Below are positions 47,645 through 55,870 of a DNA stretch of 64,000 nucleotides, piece after piece (within the stretch, counting starts at the first letter, position 1; the number at the start of each line of letters is the position of its first letter). Location of the stretch: positions 3,410,001 to 3,474,000 of the forward strand of contig OY969816.1 in NCBI GenBank assembly GCA_963703385.1. Direction: 5' to 3'. This DNA is from Rhodoblastus sp963703385. GTDB lineage: Bacteria; Pseudomonadota; Alphaproteobacteria; Rhizobiales; Beijerinckiaceae. A program made the position numbers and the translations under genes. Under the pieces are notes generated by a model. The model was not told the origin of the DNA, ran no database searches, and saw nothing but the letters and a program-made list of their open reading frames with translations.

Positions 47645-48367
47645 CTAATTCAGGGAGGGCCAGAAGCTGGTTGGCGGGATCCGGAACAGTTTGAGATCCG
47701 GAACGATGGCGATGTCAGTATTGTGGAGGCTAACTATGGTATCATAACCCTGCGGGTCGGTGACCTGCCATTTTTTCAATGTAAAATCCTTACGATCGAA
47801 ATCAAGCTTGATCGTCGATGTGCCACCAAATGTCGATTTATCTTCGATTGTTATGATCACCGATTGCTCTGTCGAGGACACATTGGTCACTTTTACGTCT
47901 TTTGCCAGATTTATTTTATCCTGTAGCAAGAATTTCAGCGGGGTCTGGCTGATGAAATAAAGCTGCTGAGATTTCAGCTTGCGATCGCGTATGGCCACGG
48001 AGACGCCGTCCGCAATGATTTCCATTGTCGCGGGCATGGCGTATTCAAAGCGCAACCGACCCGGTTTCAAGACATATAATTTGCCTTCGGAACGCCGCCC
48101 GTCCGCGCCGATCTGCACGAAATCCGCGGTCATCACACGCGCGGTGTTAAAATAATCGTTGGCCATCTGGATGGCGAGTTGCGGGTCGAGCGGCGCGCTT
48201 TCCGCCTTGATCGAATCGGACGCCGCCTTCGCGAGCTTGTCGCTTGGTTTGGGATATTTTTGCGCCAGGGCCCCGTCGATTGAAGCGATGGAGAGCGCGC
48301 CAACCAGAAAAGGCATGAAACCCCGCATCATGGGCATTTTCTTGCGGGGTTTGAATTCGCGTGACAT
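47645..48367 (-). CDS. lolA: Outer-membrane lipoprotein carrier protein LolA-like
   Basis: A 240-residue periplasmic protein with a signal peptide (about 12-36, MRGFMPFLVGALSIASIDGALA) and the LolA barrel: ANDYFNTARVMTADFVQIGADGRR, LYVLKPGRLRFEYAMPATMEIIADG and FTLKKWQVTDPQGYDTIVSL. LolA shuttles lipoproteins from LolCDE to the outer membrane. GGGAG lies 8 bases before ATG 48367 (a GTG sits just before it). It follows ftsK on the same strand, the order lolA-ftsK being widely conserved. Codon use is visibly less GC-rich than its neighbours. Confidence 0.92.
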   Translation of the reverse strand: MSREFKPRKKMPMMRGFMPFLVGALSIASIDGALAQKYPKPSDKLAKAASDSIKAESAPLDPQLAIQMANDYFNTARVMTADFVQIGADGRRSEGKLYVLKPGRLRFEYAMPATMEIIADGVSVAIRDRKLKSQQLYFISQTPLKFLLQDKINLAKDVKVTNVSSTEQSVIITIEDKSTFGGTSTIKLDFDRKDFTLKKWQVTDPQGYDTIVSLHNTDIAIVPDLKLFRIPPTSFWPSLN

Positions 48368-48471
48368 CACAACTCCCTACAGGGGGGTCCAGGCGCGGGA
48401 CTGAAGGTTTTGAGCGCCCATGGAACCAATGGCGCCGTATTAGACCGAACATATGGCGCGATTGGGGAATG

Positions 48472-50919
48472 TCACTCTCCGTCGAACGCTCCCCGGTCGA
48501 TGCCGCCCCCCACCAAAATTTGGCGTTTCCCGGCGTGGTTGGCGGGGCCGACCACGCCTTCCTTCTCCATGCGTTCGACGAGGCTCGCCGCCTTGTTGTA
48601 GCCGACCGACAGCCGGCGCTGGACATAAGAAGTCGAGCATTTCTTGTCGCGCAGCACGATCGCCACCGCGCGGTCGAACAGGTCGCCGCCTTCGTCGTCG
48701 CCGGCAAAGCCTGCGGCCTCCGCCTCGTCGTCGTCCGATTCGTCCTCGACCGTCACCGCGTCGAGATATTCCGGCTGGCCCTGCATCTTCAGATGCGCCA
48801 CCACTTTTTCGACCTCGACATCCGAGACGAACGGCCCGTGCACCCGCGAAATCCGGCCGCCGCCGGCCATATAGAGCATGTCGCCCTGGCCTAAGAGCTG
48901 CTCCGCGCCCATCTCGCCCAAAATGGTGCGGCTGTCGATTTTTGAAGTCACCTGGAACGAGACGCGGGTCGGGAAATTGGCCTTGATCGTGCCGGTGATG
49001 ACATCGACCGAGGGGCGCTGGGTCGCCATGATCAGGTGGATGCCGGCGGCGCGCGCCATCTGCGCCAGGCGCTGGATCGCGCCTTCGATTTCCTTGCCGG
49101 CGACCATCATCAGGTCGGCCATTTCATCGACGACGACCACGATATAGGGCAGGACCGAGAGGTCCATCTGCTCCTGCTCGTAGATCGCCTCGCCGGTCTC
49201 GCGATCAAAACCGGTCTGCACCGTGCGCGAGATGATCTCGCCCTTTTCACGGGCCTCGGCGACGCGGGCGTTAAAACCGTCGATGTTGCGCACGCCGAGC
49301 TTGGACATTTTCTTGTAGCGGTCCTCCATCTCGCGCACCGCCCATTTGAGGGCGACGACCGCCTTTTTGGGGTCGGTGACGACGGGGGTCAGCAGGTGCG
49401 GGACGCCGTCATAGACCGACAGCTCGAGCATTTTGGGATCGACCATGATCAGGCGGCAGTCCTGCGGCTTGTGCTTGTAGAGCAGCGACAGGATCATGGT
49501 GTTGATGGCGACCGACTTGCCCGATCCGGTGGTGCCGGCGACCAGCAGATGGGGCATTTTGGCGAGATCGACGATCACCGGCTCGCCGCCGATGGTTTTG
49601 CCCAAAGCGATGGCGAGCTTGTGGCGGGTCTCGAGGAAATCGGCCGAAGCGAGCAGCTCGCGCAAAAAAACGGTTTCGCGGCGCGGGTTGGGCAGTTCGA
49701 TCCCGATGGCGTTGCGCCCCGGCACCACGGCGACGCGGGCCGAAACCGCCGACATCGACCGCGCAATGTCGTCCGCCAGCCCGATCACCCGCGACGATTT
49801 TATCCCCGGCGCGGGCTCGAATTCGTACAAGGTCACCACAGGGCCGGGAAAAACGCTGACGATATCGCCTTTGACGCTGAAATCCTCCAGTACCCCTTCG
49901 AGAAGGCGGGCGTTCTGCTCCAGGGAATCCTGATTGATGGTCCCCGCGACTTTTTTGCCCTGGGCGAGAAGGTTGGCGGAGGGAAGGACATAGGGCGCGT
50001 TGGCGCCGTGACGGGCCGCAAGCTCGGCTGCGACCTTCTGGCCCCATTTTTTTGGGCGCGGGGCGGGGGCGATCGAATCGTCAAGCTGTTCCGCTCCGGG
50101 CGAGAGAAAATCCCCGGCGCGGCGGAGCCCGGTTTGGCCAGCGGGCTTGGCCGGTTGTTCGAACGCGAAAGGCAACTCATCAAATTGACCGCCGGCGATT
50201 TCCCGGGCGCCTTTGCCGCCGGGCTTGCCCATCGTGAAGGCGTTTTTCACGAAATCAAACAAGGCGGAACGCTTCGCCATGCGGGCCGGCTCTCCGGTGG
50301 AAGCAGGAAAGCGTCCCGCTGCGCCGGACATCGAAGCCGATCGCTCATGGTCGTCCTTTGGGTTCGACGTCCCTGGTCCGAGGGACGCGGCCAGGGAGAG
50401 GATGGCTGTGGCCAAATAGGCGAGGCCCGCGAGGGCGAGCCCGAAGGCGGACAAATAACGCTTGGGGAGGAAGACCAGCGCGTCGCCGATGACGCCGCCA
50501 AGACCGGTTGGCAAAGGCCAACGATCGGTCATCGGGAGCAGGGAAGCGACAGCCGCAGCGCTGAAGGTGCCGACGAACCAATAAACGAGGTAACGGCTCG
50601 GGCGGCCGACGCGCCGATGCGAAAAGATGCGCCAGCCAAGAAGGCCCAGCGGAGCGAGAAGCACGATGGCGCTGACGCCGATCAACTGCATGATGAGATC
50701 GGCGACGATCGCGCCCTTGGCGCCGAGAAGATTATGCGCCGGCGTGTCCGTCGCATGATTGAGGCTGGGGTCGGAAATCGACCATGTGGCCAGGGACAAG
50801 CCGAGCGCGACGGTCGACGCCATGACGGCGAGACCGACGAATTCTTGGAATCGGCGGCGCGCGAATTCTCGCGCCGAATCCGGCAATAACTCGCCGAAGC
50901 CTAAGGTGGTCGCGCGCAT
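48472..50919 (-). CDS. ftsK: DNA translocase FtsK
   Basis: An 815-residue FtsK/SpoIIIE translocase for chromosome segregation at division. Four N-terminal membrane helices lie within about 28-185; a short linker follows (about 190-330; short compared with E. coli). The motor has GTTGSGKSVAINTMILSLL (Walker A), YIVVVVDEMADLMMV (Walker B) and HLIMATQRPSVDVITGTIK. The C-terminal gamma winged-helix that reads KOPS sites ends the protein (VQRRLSVGYNKAASLVERMEKEGVV). Upstream DNA is AT-rich and probably holds the promoter. Confidence 0.97.
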   Translation of the reverse strand: MRATTLGFGELLPDSAREFARRRFQEFVGLAVMASTVALGLSLATWSISDPSLNHATDTPAHNLLGAKGAIVADLIMQLIGVSAIVLLAPLGLLGWRIFSHRRVGRPSRYLVYWFVGTFSAAAVASLLPMTDRWPLPTGLGGVIGDALVFLPKRYLSAFGLALAGLAYLATAILSLAASLGPGTSNPKDDHERSASMSGAAGRFPASTGEPARMAKRSALFDFVKNAFTMGKPGGKGAREIAGGQFDELPFAFEQPAKPAGQTGLRRAGDFLSPGAEQLDDSIAPAPRPKKWGQKVAAELAARHGANAPYVLPSANLLAQGKKVAGTINQDSLEQNARLLEGVLEDFSVKGDIVSVFPGPVVTLYEFEPAPGIKSSRVIGLADDIARSMSAVSARVAVVPGRNAIGIELPNPRRETVFLRELLASADFLETRHKLAIALGKTIGGEPVIVDLAKMPHLLVAGTTGSGKSVAINTMILSLLYKHKPQDCRLIMVDPKMLELSVYDGVPHLLTPVVTDPKKAVVALKWAVREMEDRYKKMSKLGVRNIDGFNARVAEAREKGEIISRTVQTGFDRETGEAIYEQEQMDLSVLPYIVVVVDEMADLMMVAGKEIEGAIQRLAQMARAAGIHLIMATQRPSVDVITGTIKANFPTRVSFQVTSKIDSRTILGEMGAEQLLGQGDMLYMAGGGRISRVHGPFVSDVEVEKVVAHLKMQGQPEYLDAVTVEDESDDDEAEAAGFAGDDEGGDLFDRAVAIVLRDKKCSTSYVQRRLSVGYNKAASLVERMEKEGVVGPANHAGKRQILVGGGIDRGAFDGE

Positions 50920-50949
50920 GGGCAGGGTCCGGACAGTTCGCGCCAGAAA

Positions 50950-51140
50950 TTCAGCGCAATGGTAAAAGCGATCAGTTAACGTTTATTTAACTTTGTGAAT
51001 CGCTGACAAACATAAAAATGAATACGCAATAAGCTAGGTTATTGCAAAGATGTCCAACGCTCGTATGGTGTTATAGATAGTAAATATGTCGACATGGTAT
51101 CTGATTTACGCTCAAATAAATTTCCAAGACATACTGAAAA
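50950..51140. other. AT-rich island between ftsK and ccr
   Basis: About 190 bases are strikingly AT-rich for this genome (for example TTAACGTTTATTTAACTTTG at 50976-50995 and AATAAATTTCC near 51115). No open frame of note is present. It lies upstream of ftsK and downstream of ccr, both minus-strand genes, so it may hold the ftsK promoter. TTAACG/TTTAAC-like half-sites resemble CtrA-type elements (TTAA-N7-TTAA) but are not exact. Confidence 0.5.
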
Positions 51141-51190
51141 TCGAGCTGCATGACGGCGGAACTAAGGCCCCGCCGGTCTTCTCGCCAGTT

Positions 51191-52489
51191 TCAGCGCGGC
51201 TTGCCGGCGTCGATCACGTCGTCCAAAGTCCGCAGACCCGTCTGGGTCGCGTTGACCAGAACCGCCATGTTGCCCGGCGCGTGCAGGTTTTTCCACATCT
51301 TGGTGTGGGCGGCCGGAATCTTGTTCCAGGGGAAAACCTCGGACATGCAGGGATCGACGCGCCGGTCGACGACGAAATTATTGGCCGCCGCCGCCTGTTT
51401 CAAATGGGCGAAATGCGATCCCTGAATGCGCTTCTGGCGCATCCAGACATAACGGGCGTCGAAAGTCAGGTTGAAACCGGAGGTGCCGGCGCAGAAGACA
51501 ACCATGCCGCCACGCTTCACCACAAGGGTTGAAACCGGGAAAGTCGCTTCGCCGGGATGCTCAAAGACGATATCGACGTCTTTCTTGCCGGTAATCTCCC
51601 AGATCGCCTTGCCGAAACGCCGCGCTTCCTTGAGCCAGTCGTTGTATTCGGAAGAATTGACCTTGGGCAACTGGCCCCAGCATTTGAAGTCCTTGCGGTT
51701 GACGACGCCCTTGGCGCCAAGCGAAAGAACGTAGTGGCGCTTGGATTCGTCGGAAATGACGCCGATCGCATTGGCGCCCGCCGCCGCGATCAGCTGCACG
51801 CCGAAAACGCCGAGGCCGCCGGAGGCGCCCCAGACCAGGACATTGTCGCCGGGCTTCAGGCGGTGGGGCTCATGGCCGAACAGCATCCGGTAGGCCGTCG
51901 CCAGGGTCAGAGTGTAACAGGCGCTTTCTTCCCAGCTGAGATGTTTGGGGCGCACCATCAGTTGACGGTCCTGCACCCGGCAGAATTGCGCGAAGGAGCC
52001 GTCGGGGGTCTCATAGCCCCAGATCCGTTGCGACGCCGAGAACATCGGATCGCCGCCATTGCATTCCTCGTCGTCGCCGTCGTCCTGGTTGCAGTGGACG
52101 ACGACTTCGTCGCCGACCTTCCAGCGCTTCACTTTCGAGCCGACCGCCCAGACGATGCCGGAGGCGTCGGAGCCGGCGATATGATAGGGCTGCTTGTGCA
52201 CGTCGAGCGTGGAGATGGGCTCGCCGAGCGCCGCCCAGACGCCGTTGTAATTGACGCCCGCCGCCATGACGAGGACGAGGACGTCATGGCTGTCCAGCTC
52301 CCAGGTCGGGACGACTTCGAGCTGCATTGCGCTTTCCGGAGGGCCATGCCGCTCCTTGCGAATGACCCAGGCGTGCATGTTCTTCGGCACATGGCCGAGC
52401 GGCGGAATCTCTCCGATGTCGTATAGATCCTTGAGGCTCGTCTGGTTCGTGGCGTTGCCGCCGCCCGCCGTCGGCGATTGATTGCTCAA
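51191..52489 (-). CDS. ccrA: Crotonyl-CoA carboxylase/reductase
   Basis: A 432-residue Ccr, the key CO2-fixing enzyme of the ethylmalonyl-CoA pathway (crotonyl-CoA + CO2 + NADPH to ethylmalonyl-CoA). It has LYDIGEIPPLGHVPKNMHAW, GVNYNGVWAALGEP, the YHIAGSDASGIVWAVG segment, nucleotide-binding LVWGASGGLGVFGVQLI and the signature WEITGKKDVDIVFEHPGEATF with the active-site HPG. AGGAG at 52496-52500 suits TTG 52489 (6-base spacing); GTG 52492 one codon earlier is possible. It is divergent from ecm across about 400 bases, a joint-regulation arrangement. Confidence 0.97.
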   Translation of the reverse strand: MSNQSPTAGGGNATNQTSLKDLYDIGEIPPLGHVPKNMHAWVIRKERHGPPESAMQLEVVPTWELDSHDVLVLVMAAGVNYNGVWAALGEPISTLDVHKQPYHIAGSDASGIVWAVGSKVKRWKVGDEVVVHCNQDDGDDEECNGGDPMFSASQRIWGYETPDGSFAQFCRVQDRQLMVRPKHLSWEESACYTLTLATAYRMLFGHEPHRLKPGDNVLVWGASGGLGVFGVQLIAAAGANAIGVISDESKRHYVLSLGAKGVVNRKDFKCWGQLPKVNSSEYNDWLKEARRFGKAIWEITGKKDVDIVFEHPGEATFPVSTLVVKRGGMVVFCAGTSGFNLTFDARYVWMRQKRIQGSHFAHLKQAAAANNFVVDRRVDPCMSEVFPWNKIPAAHTKMWKNLHAPGNMAVLVNATQTGLRTLDDVIDAGKPR

Positions 52490-52891
52490 CACTGACTCCT
52501 GTCGTAATGACCGCTGAAATCGTCGCAGGGATTTTTCAAGCTGTTCCTGGGATGGGCGGCTCCCATCGTCGTCCCGAGAAAACTTGCCCCTCCGCACATT
52601 CCAGCGACTTGTGCGACCGCGTTGGACCCTTGCGCGGCAATATACATAATATCCGCATTTGGCGAGCGCATGCCCAATTTTTTGCCTCGTGCTAAAGTCG
52701 GCGCCGGTTCGCCGAGATATGAAAAACATTCACAAATCAGCATATTGACGTCGCGGGAGGCGCGTCGAGTCATTCTAAAGTCGCAGCGGGCGGAACGATT
52801 GTGCCATGCAACAAAGTGAGGCAAATCCATTATAGGAATTCTGGCCCGGCCAATGTGAGGGGCGAGGGCCGCGCGCAAAAGTGAGGTTCCG
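52490..52891. promoter_or_regulatory. Divergent promoter region between ccr and ecm
   Basis: Four hundred bases with no gene. A palindrome TTGTGCCATGCAACAA (52799-52814; TTGT-N2-CATG-N2-ACAA) lies about 80 bases before ecm and could be an operator. Moderately AT-rich patches around 52635-52660 and 52720-52745 suit promoter DNA. The regulator is not known; TetR-type CcrR controls ccr in Methylobacterium, but no such gene is in the window. Confidence 0.5.
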
Positions 52892-54875
52892 ATGACGACG
52901 AAAGCTCCCGGCCGCGACAAGCCCTGGATTTTCCGGACCTATGCGGGTCATTCGACGGCGGTCGAGTTCGAACAAGCTTTACCGGAACAACCTCGCCAAG
53001 GGCCAGACCGGCCTGTCGATCGCTTTCGACCTGCCGACGCAGACCGGTTACGATTCCGACCATCCCCTGTCGCGCGGCGAAGTCGGCAAGGTCGGCGTGC
53101 CGGTTTCCCATCTCGGCGACATGAAGGCCTTGTTCGACGGGATTCCGATCGCCAAGATGAACACGTCGATGACGATCAACGCGACCGCGCCCTGGCTGCT
53201 TTCGCTCTATATCGCGGCCGCCGACGCTCAAGATGCGCCCCGCTCCGTCCTGCAGGGCACGACGCAGAACGACATCATCAAGGAATATCTGTCGCGCGGA
53301 ACCTACGTCTTTCCGCCCGGCCCGTCGCTGCGGCTGACCAAGGACGTGATCCTGTTCACGACCAAAGAGGTTCCGAAATGGAACCCGATGAACGTCTGCT
53401 CCTATCATTTGCAGGAGGCCGGCGCGACCCCGGTCCAGGAACTCTCTTATGCGCTGGCGACGGCGGTCGCCATTCTCGACATGGTCAAGAATTCGGGCGA
53501 GGTTTCGGACGCCGATTTCGGCGAGGTGGTCGGGCGGATTTCCTTCTTCCTCAACGCCGGCATGCGCTTCGTCACCGAATTGGCCAAGGTCCGCGCCTTT
53601 ACCGAGCTTTGGGATGAACTCACCCGCGACCGCTACGGCGTGAAGGACGAGAAATTCCGCCGCTTCCGCTATGGCGTTCAGGTCAATTCGCTGGGGTTGA
53701 CCGAGCAGCAGCCGGAAAACAACGTCTATCGCATCCTGATCGAAACCCTGGCTGTCGTCCTGTCGAAAAAGGCGCGGGCGCGCGCCGTCCAGCTCCCCGC
53801 CTGGAACGAGGCGCTGGGCTTGCCCCGGCCGTTCGACCAGCAATGGTCGCTACGCCTGCAGCAGATTCTGGCTTACGAAACCGATCTGCTGGAATATGGC
53901 GATCTTTTCGACGGCTCGGTCGAACTGACCAAAAAGGTCGGCGCGCTCAAAAAAGAAGCCCTGGCCGAGCTTGCCGCGATCGACGCCATGGGCGGCGCGG
54001 TCGCCGCGGTCGAAACCGGCTATCTCAAGTCCAAGCTCGTCGAATCCAACACCAAGCGGCTGGAGGGAATCGAGGCCGGGGAACAAACGGTCGTCGGCGT
54101 CAACAAATTCATCGAGACTGAACCCTCGCCGCTCACCACGGGCGACGGCGCGATCCTGGTGGTGTCGCACGAGGTCGAAGCCGAGCAGATCGAGCGGCTC
54201 AAGGCGTGGCGAGCGCAGCGCAATGGCGCGGCGGTCGCCAAGGCGCTCGCCGATTTGCGCTCGGCGGCGCAGGACGGCCGTAATATCATGGAGCCGTCGA
54301 TCACCGCCGCCAAGGCCGGCGTGACCACCGGCGAATGGGGCCAGACCTTGCGTGACGTTTTCGGGGAATTCCGCGCGCCGACCGGCGTCGGCCGCAGCGC
54401 GCGGCAGTCGGGCGGCGCGCTCGATCCGGTTCGCGCCGAGGTCGAGCGTGTGTCGAAGAAGCTCGGCCGGCGCATCAAATTCCTGGTCGGAAAGCCGGGC
54501 CTTGACGGCCATTCCAACGGGGCGGAGCAGATCGCGGTCCGGGCGCGCGACGCCGGAATGGAGGTCGTTTACGAGGGCATCCGCCTCACGCCCGCCGAGA
54601 TCGTCAACGCGGCGCTCGAGGAGGGCGTCCATGTCGTCGGGCTTTCGATCCTGTCAGGGTCGCATGTGCCGCTGGTCCGCGACGTTCTGGAGCGGATGAA
54701 GGCGCAGGGAATTTCCGATGTGCCGGTGATCGTCGGCGGCATCATCCCGCCGGAGGACGAAAAGCTGCTGCTCGCCGAGGGCGTCGCCGCGGTTTACACG
54801 CCGAAGGACTACGAATTGAACGCGATCATGGCCGACATCGTGCGCGTGGTGGAGAACAGCGCCGCTTCGTCGTGA
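52892..54875 (+). pseudogene. ecm: Ethylmalonyl-CoA mutase (Ecm/MeaA), one frameshift near the N-terminus
   Basis: A B12-dependent mutase converting ethylmalonyl-CoA to methylsuccinyl-CoA. From ATG 52892 one frame gives RDKPWIFRTYAGHSTA; the rest (SNKLYRNNLAKGQTGLSIAF onward) is in the next frame, so one extra base lies at about 52955-52965 (GG at 52960-52961). Removing one G joins GHSTASSSNKLYRNN, as in MeaA. The catalytic domain has NTSMTINATAPWLLSLY and TQNDIIKEYLSRGTYVFPP; the C-terminal cobalamin domain has GKPGLDGHSNGAEQIA (DxHxxG). The similarity to MeaA is closer than to methylmalonyl-CoA mutase. Error or mutation is undecided. Confidence 0.93.
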
Positions 54876-54959
54876 ATTCAGTCCCGCCGCGATTGAAAGC
54901 CTGTGACGGTTTTGCAAGAACTGTGGAAGGCGCATCCTGTGATTCGGCGGGGGGATTCG

Positions 54960-55835
54960 ATGTCGGCTGGAGCCTGCACCCATGGTTTGGACACGGGATT
55001 CATCGATCTAGGCTTCGCCAAGGTTGCGGCGCTGGGCGTCGTCCAGGGCATTACCGAGCTTCTGCCGATCTCCTCCACCGCGCATATGCGCATCGTTCCC
55101 GCCGTGCTGGGCTGGCGTGATCCCGGTTCGGCCTTTTCCGCCGCCATGCAGGTGGCGGCGCTCGCCGCCGTGGTTTCCTATTTCTGGAGCGACGTGCGCG
55201 GCTTCATCTTCGGCTCGATCGGGGCGCTCCGCCGTCGCGACTTCAAGGACTGGCAGTTCCGCTTCACCGTCTGGATCCTGCTGGCGACGCTGCCGATCGT
55301 CATTTTCGGCGTGATCCTGTCGAAAGGCCTCAACACCTGCGAATCCTCGTTCCGCAGCCTGTGGGTGATCGGCGCCTCCAGCATCGTCATGTCGCTGCTG
55401 CTCGCCGTGGCCGAAAGAGGCTGCGCGCATCGGCGCACTTTGGACAATGTTTCGCTCAAGGACGCGATGATCGTCGGCCTCGCCCAGGTCGGCGCGCTGA
55501 TCCCGGGCGTGTCGCGCTCCGGCTCGACCCTGACGGCGGCCATGTTCCTCGATCTCCAGCGCGACGAGGCGGCGCGCTTCTCGTTCCTTTTGGGTCTGCC
55601 CGCGATCTTCCTCGCCGGGGTCAAGGAAATCTATGAGCTCCACAAGGCCCATCTGCCGGCGGAAGGCTGGATGATCCTCGGCGTGGGCGTCGGGGTGGCC
55701 TCGATCTCCGCTTTTGTGGCGATCTGGGGGCTGATGCGGATTCTCGAGCGCTTTTCGTCCTGGCCCTTCGTCGTCTATCGCTTCGTCATCGGAATCGTGC
55801 TGATCGCCGGCGTGGCGACGGGCTGGCTGAAATGA
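54960..55835 (+). CDS. uppP: Undecaprenyl-diphosphatase UppP (BacA)
   Basis: A 291-residue polytopic membrane enzyme that recycles undecaprenyl pyrophosphate for wall synthesis. Its two active-site loops are GVVQGITELLPISSTAHMRI and LIPGVSRSGSTLTAAMFLD. GGCGGGGGG lies 7 bases before ATG 54960; GTG 54903 is possible but puts 19 extra polar residues before the family start. It lies 84 bases after ecm. A hairpin shared with clpB follows its stop. Confidence 0.95.
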   Translation: MSAGACTHGLDTGFIDLGFAKVAALGVVQGITELLPISSTAHMRIVPAVLGWRDPGSAFSAAMQVAALAAVVSYFWSDVRGFIFGSIGALRRRDFKDWQFRFTVWILLATLPIVIFGVILSKGLNTCESSFRSLWVIGASSIVMSLLLAVAERGCAHRRTLDNVSLKDAMIVGLAQVGALIPGVSRSGSTLTAAMFLDLQRDEAARFSFLLGLPAIFLAGVKEIYELHKAHLPAEGWMILGVGVGVASISAFVAIWGLMRILERFSSWPFVVYRFVIGIVLIAGVATGWLK

Positions 55836-55858
55836 GGAGGGCGGCCGAGCCGCCCTCC
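55836..55858. terminator. Hairpin terminator between uppP and clpB
   Basis: GGAGGGCGGC and GCCGCCCTCC (10 bp, perfect) with a CGA loop start at the base after the uppP stop and lie 12 bases from the clpB stop. The T-tract is short (TTCCTG). Confidence 0.75.
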
Positions 55859-55870
55859 TTCCTGTTCAGA

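Noticed and set aside
48472..50919. Plus-strand frame of more than 600 codons inside ftsK
   Set aside because: Shadow of ftsK, which shows Walker motifs and a gamma domain on the minus strand.
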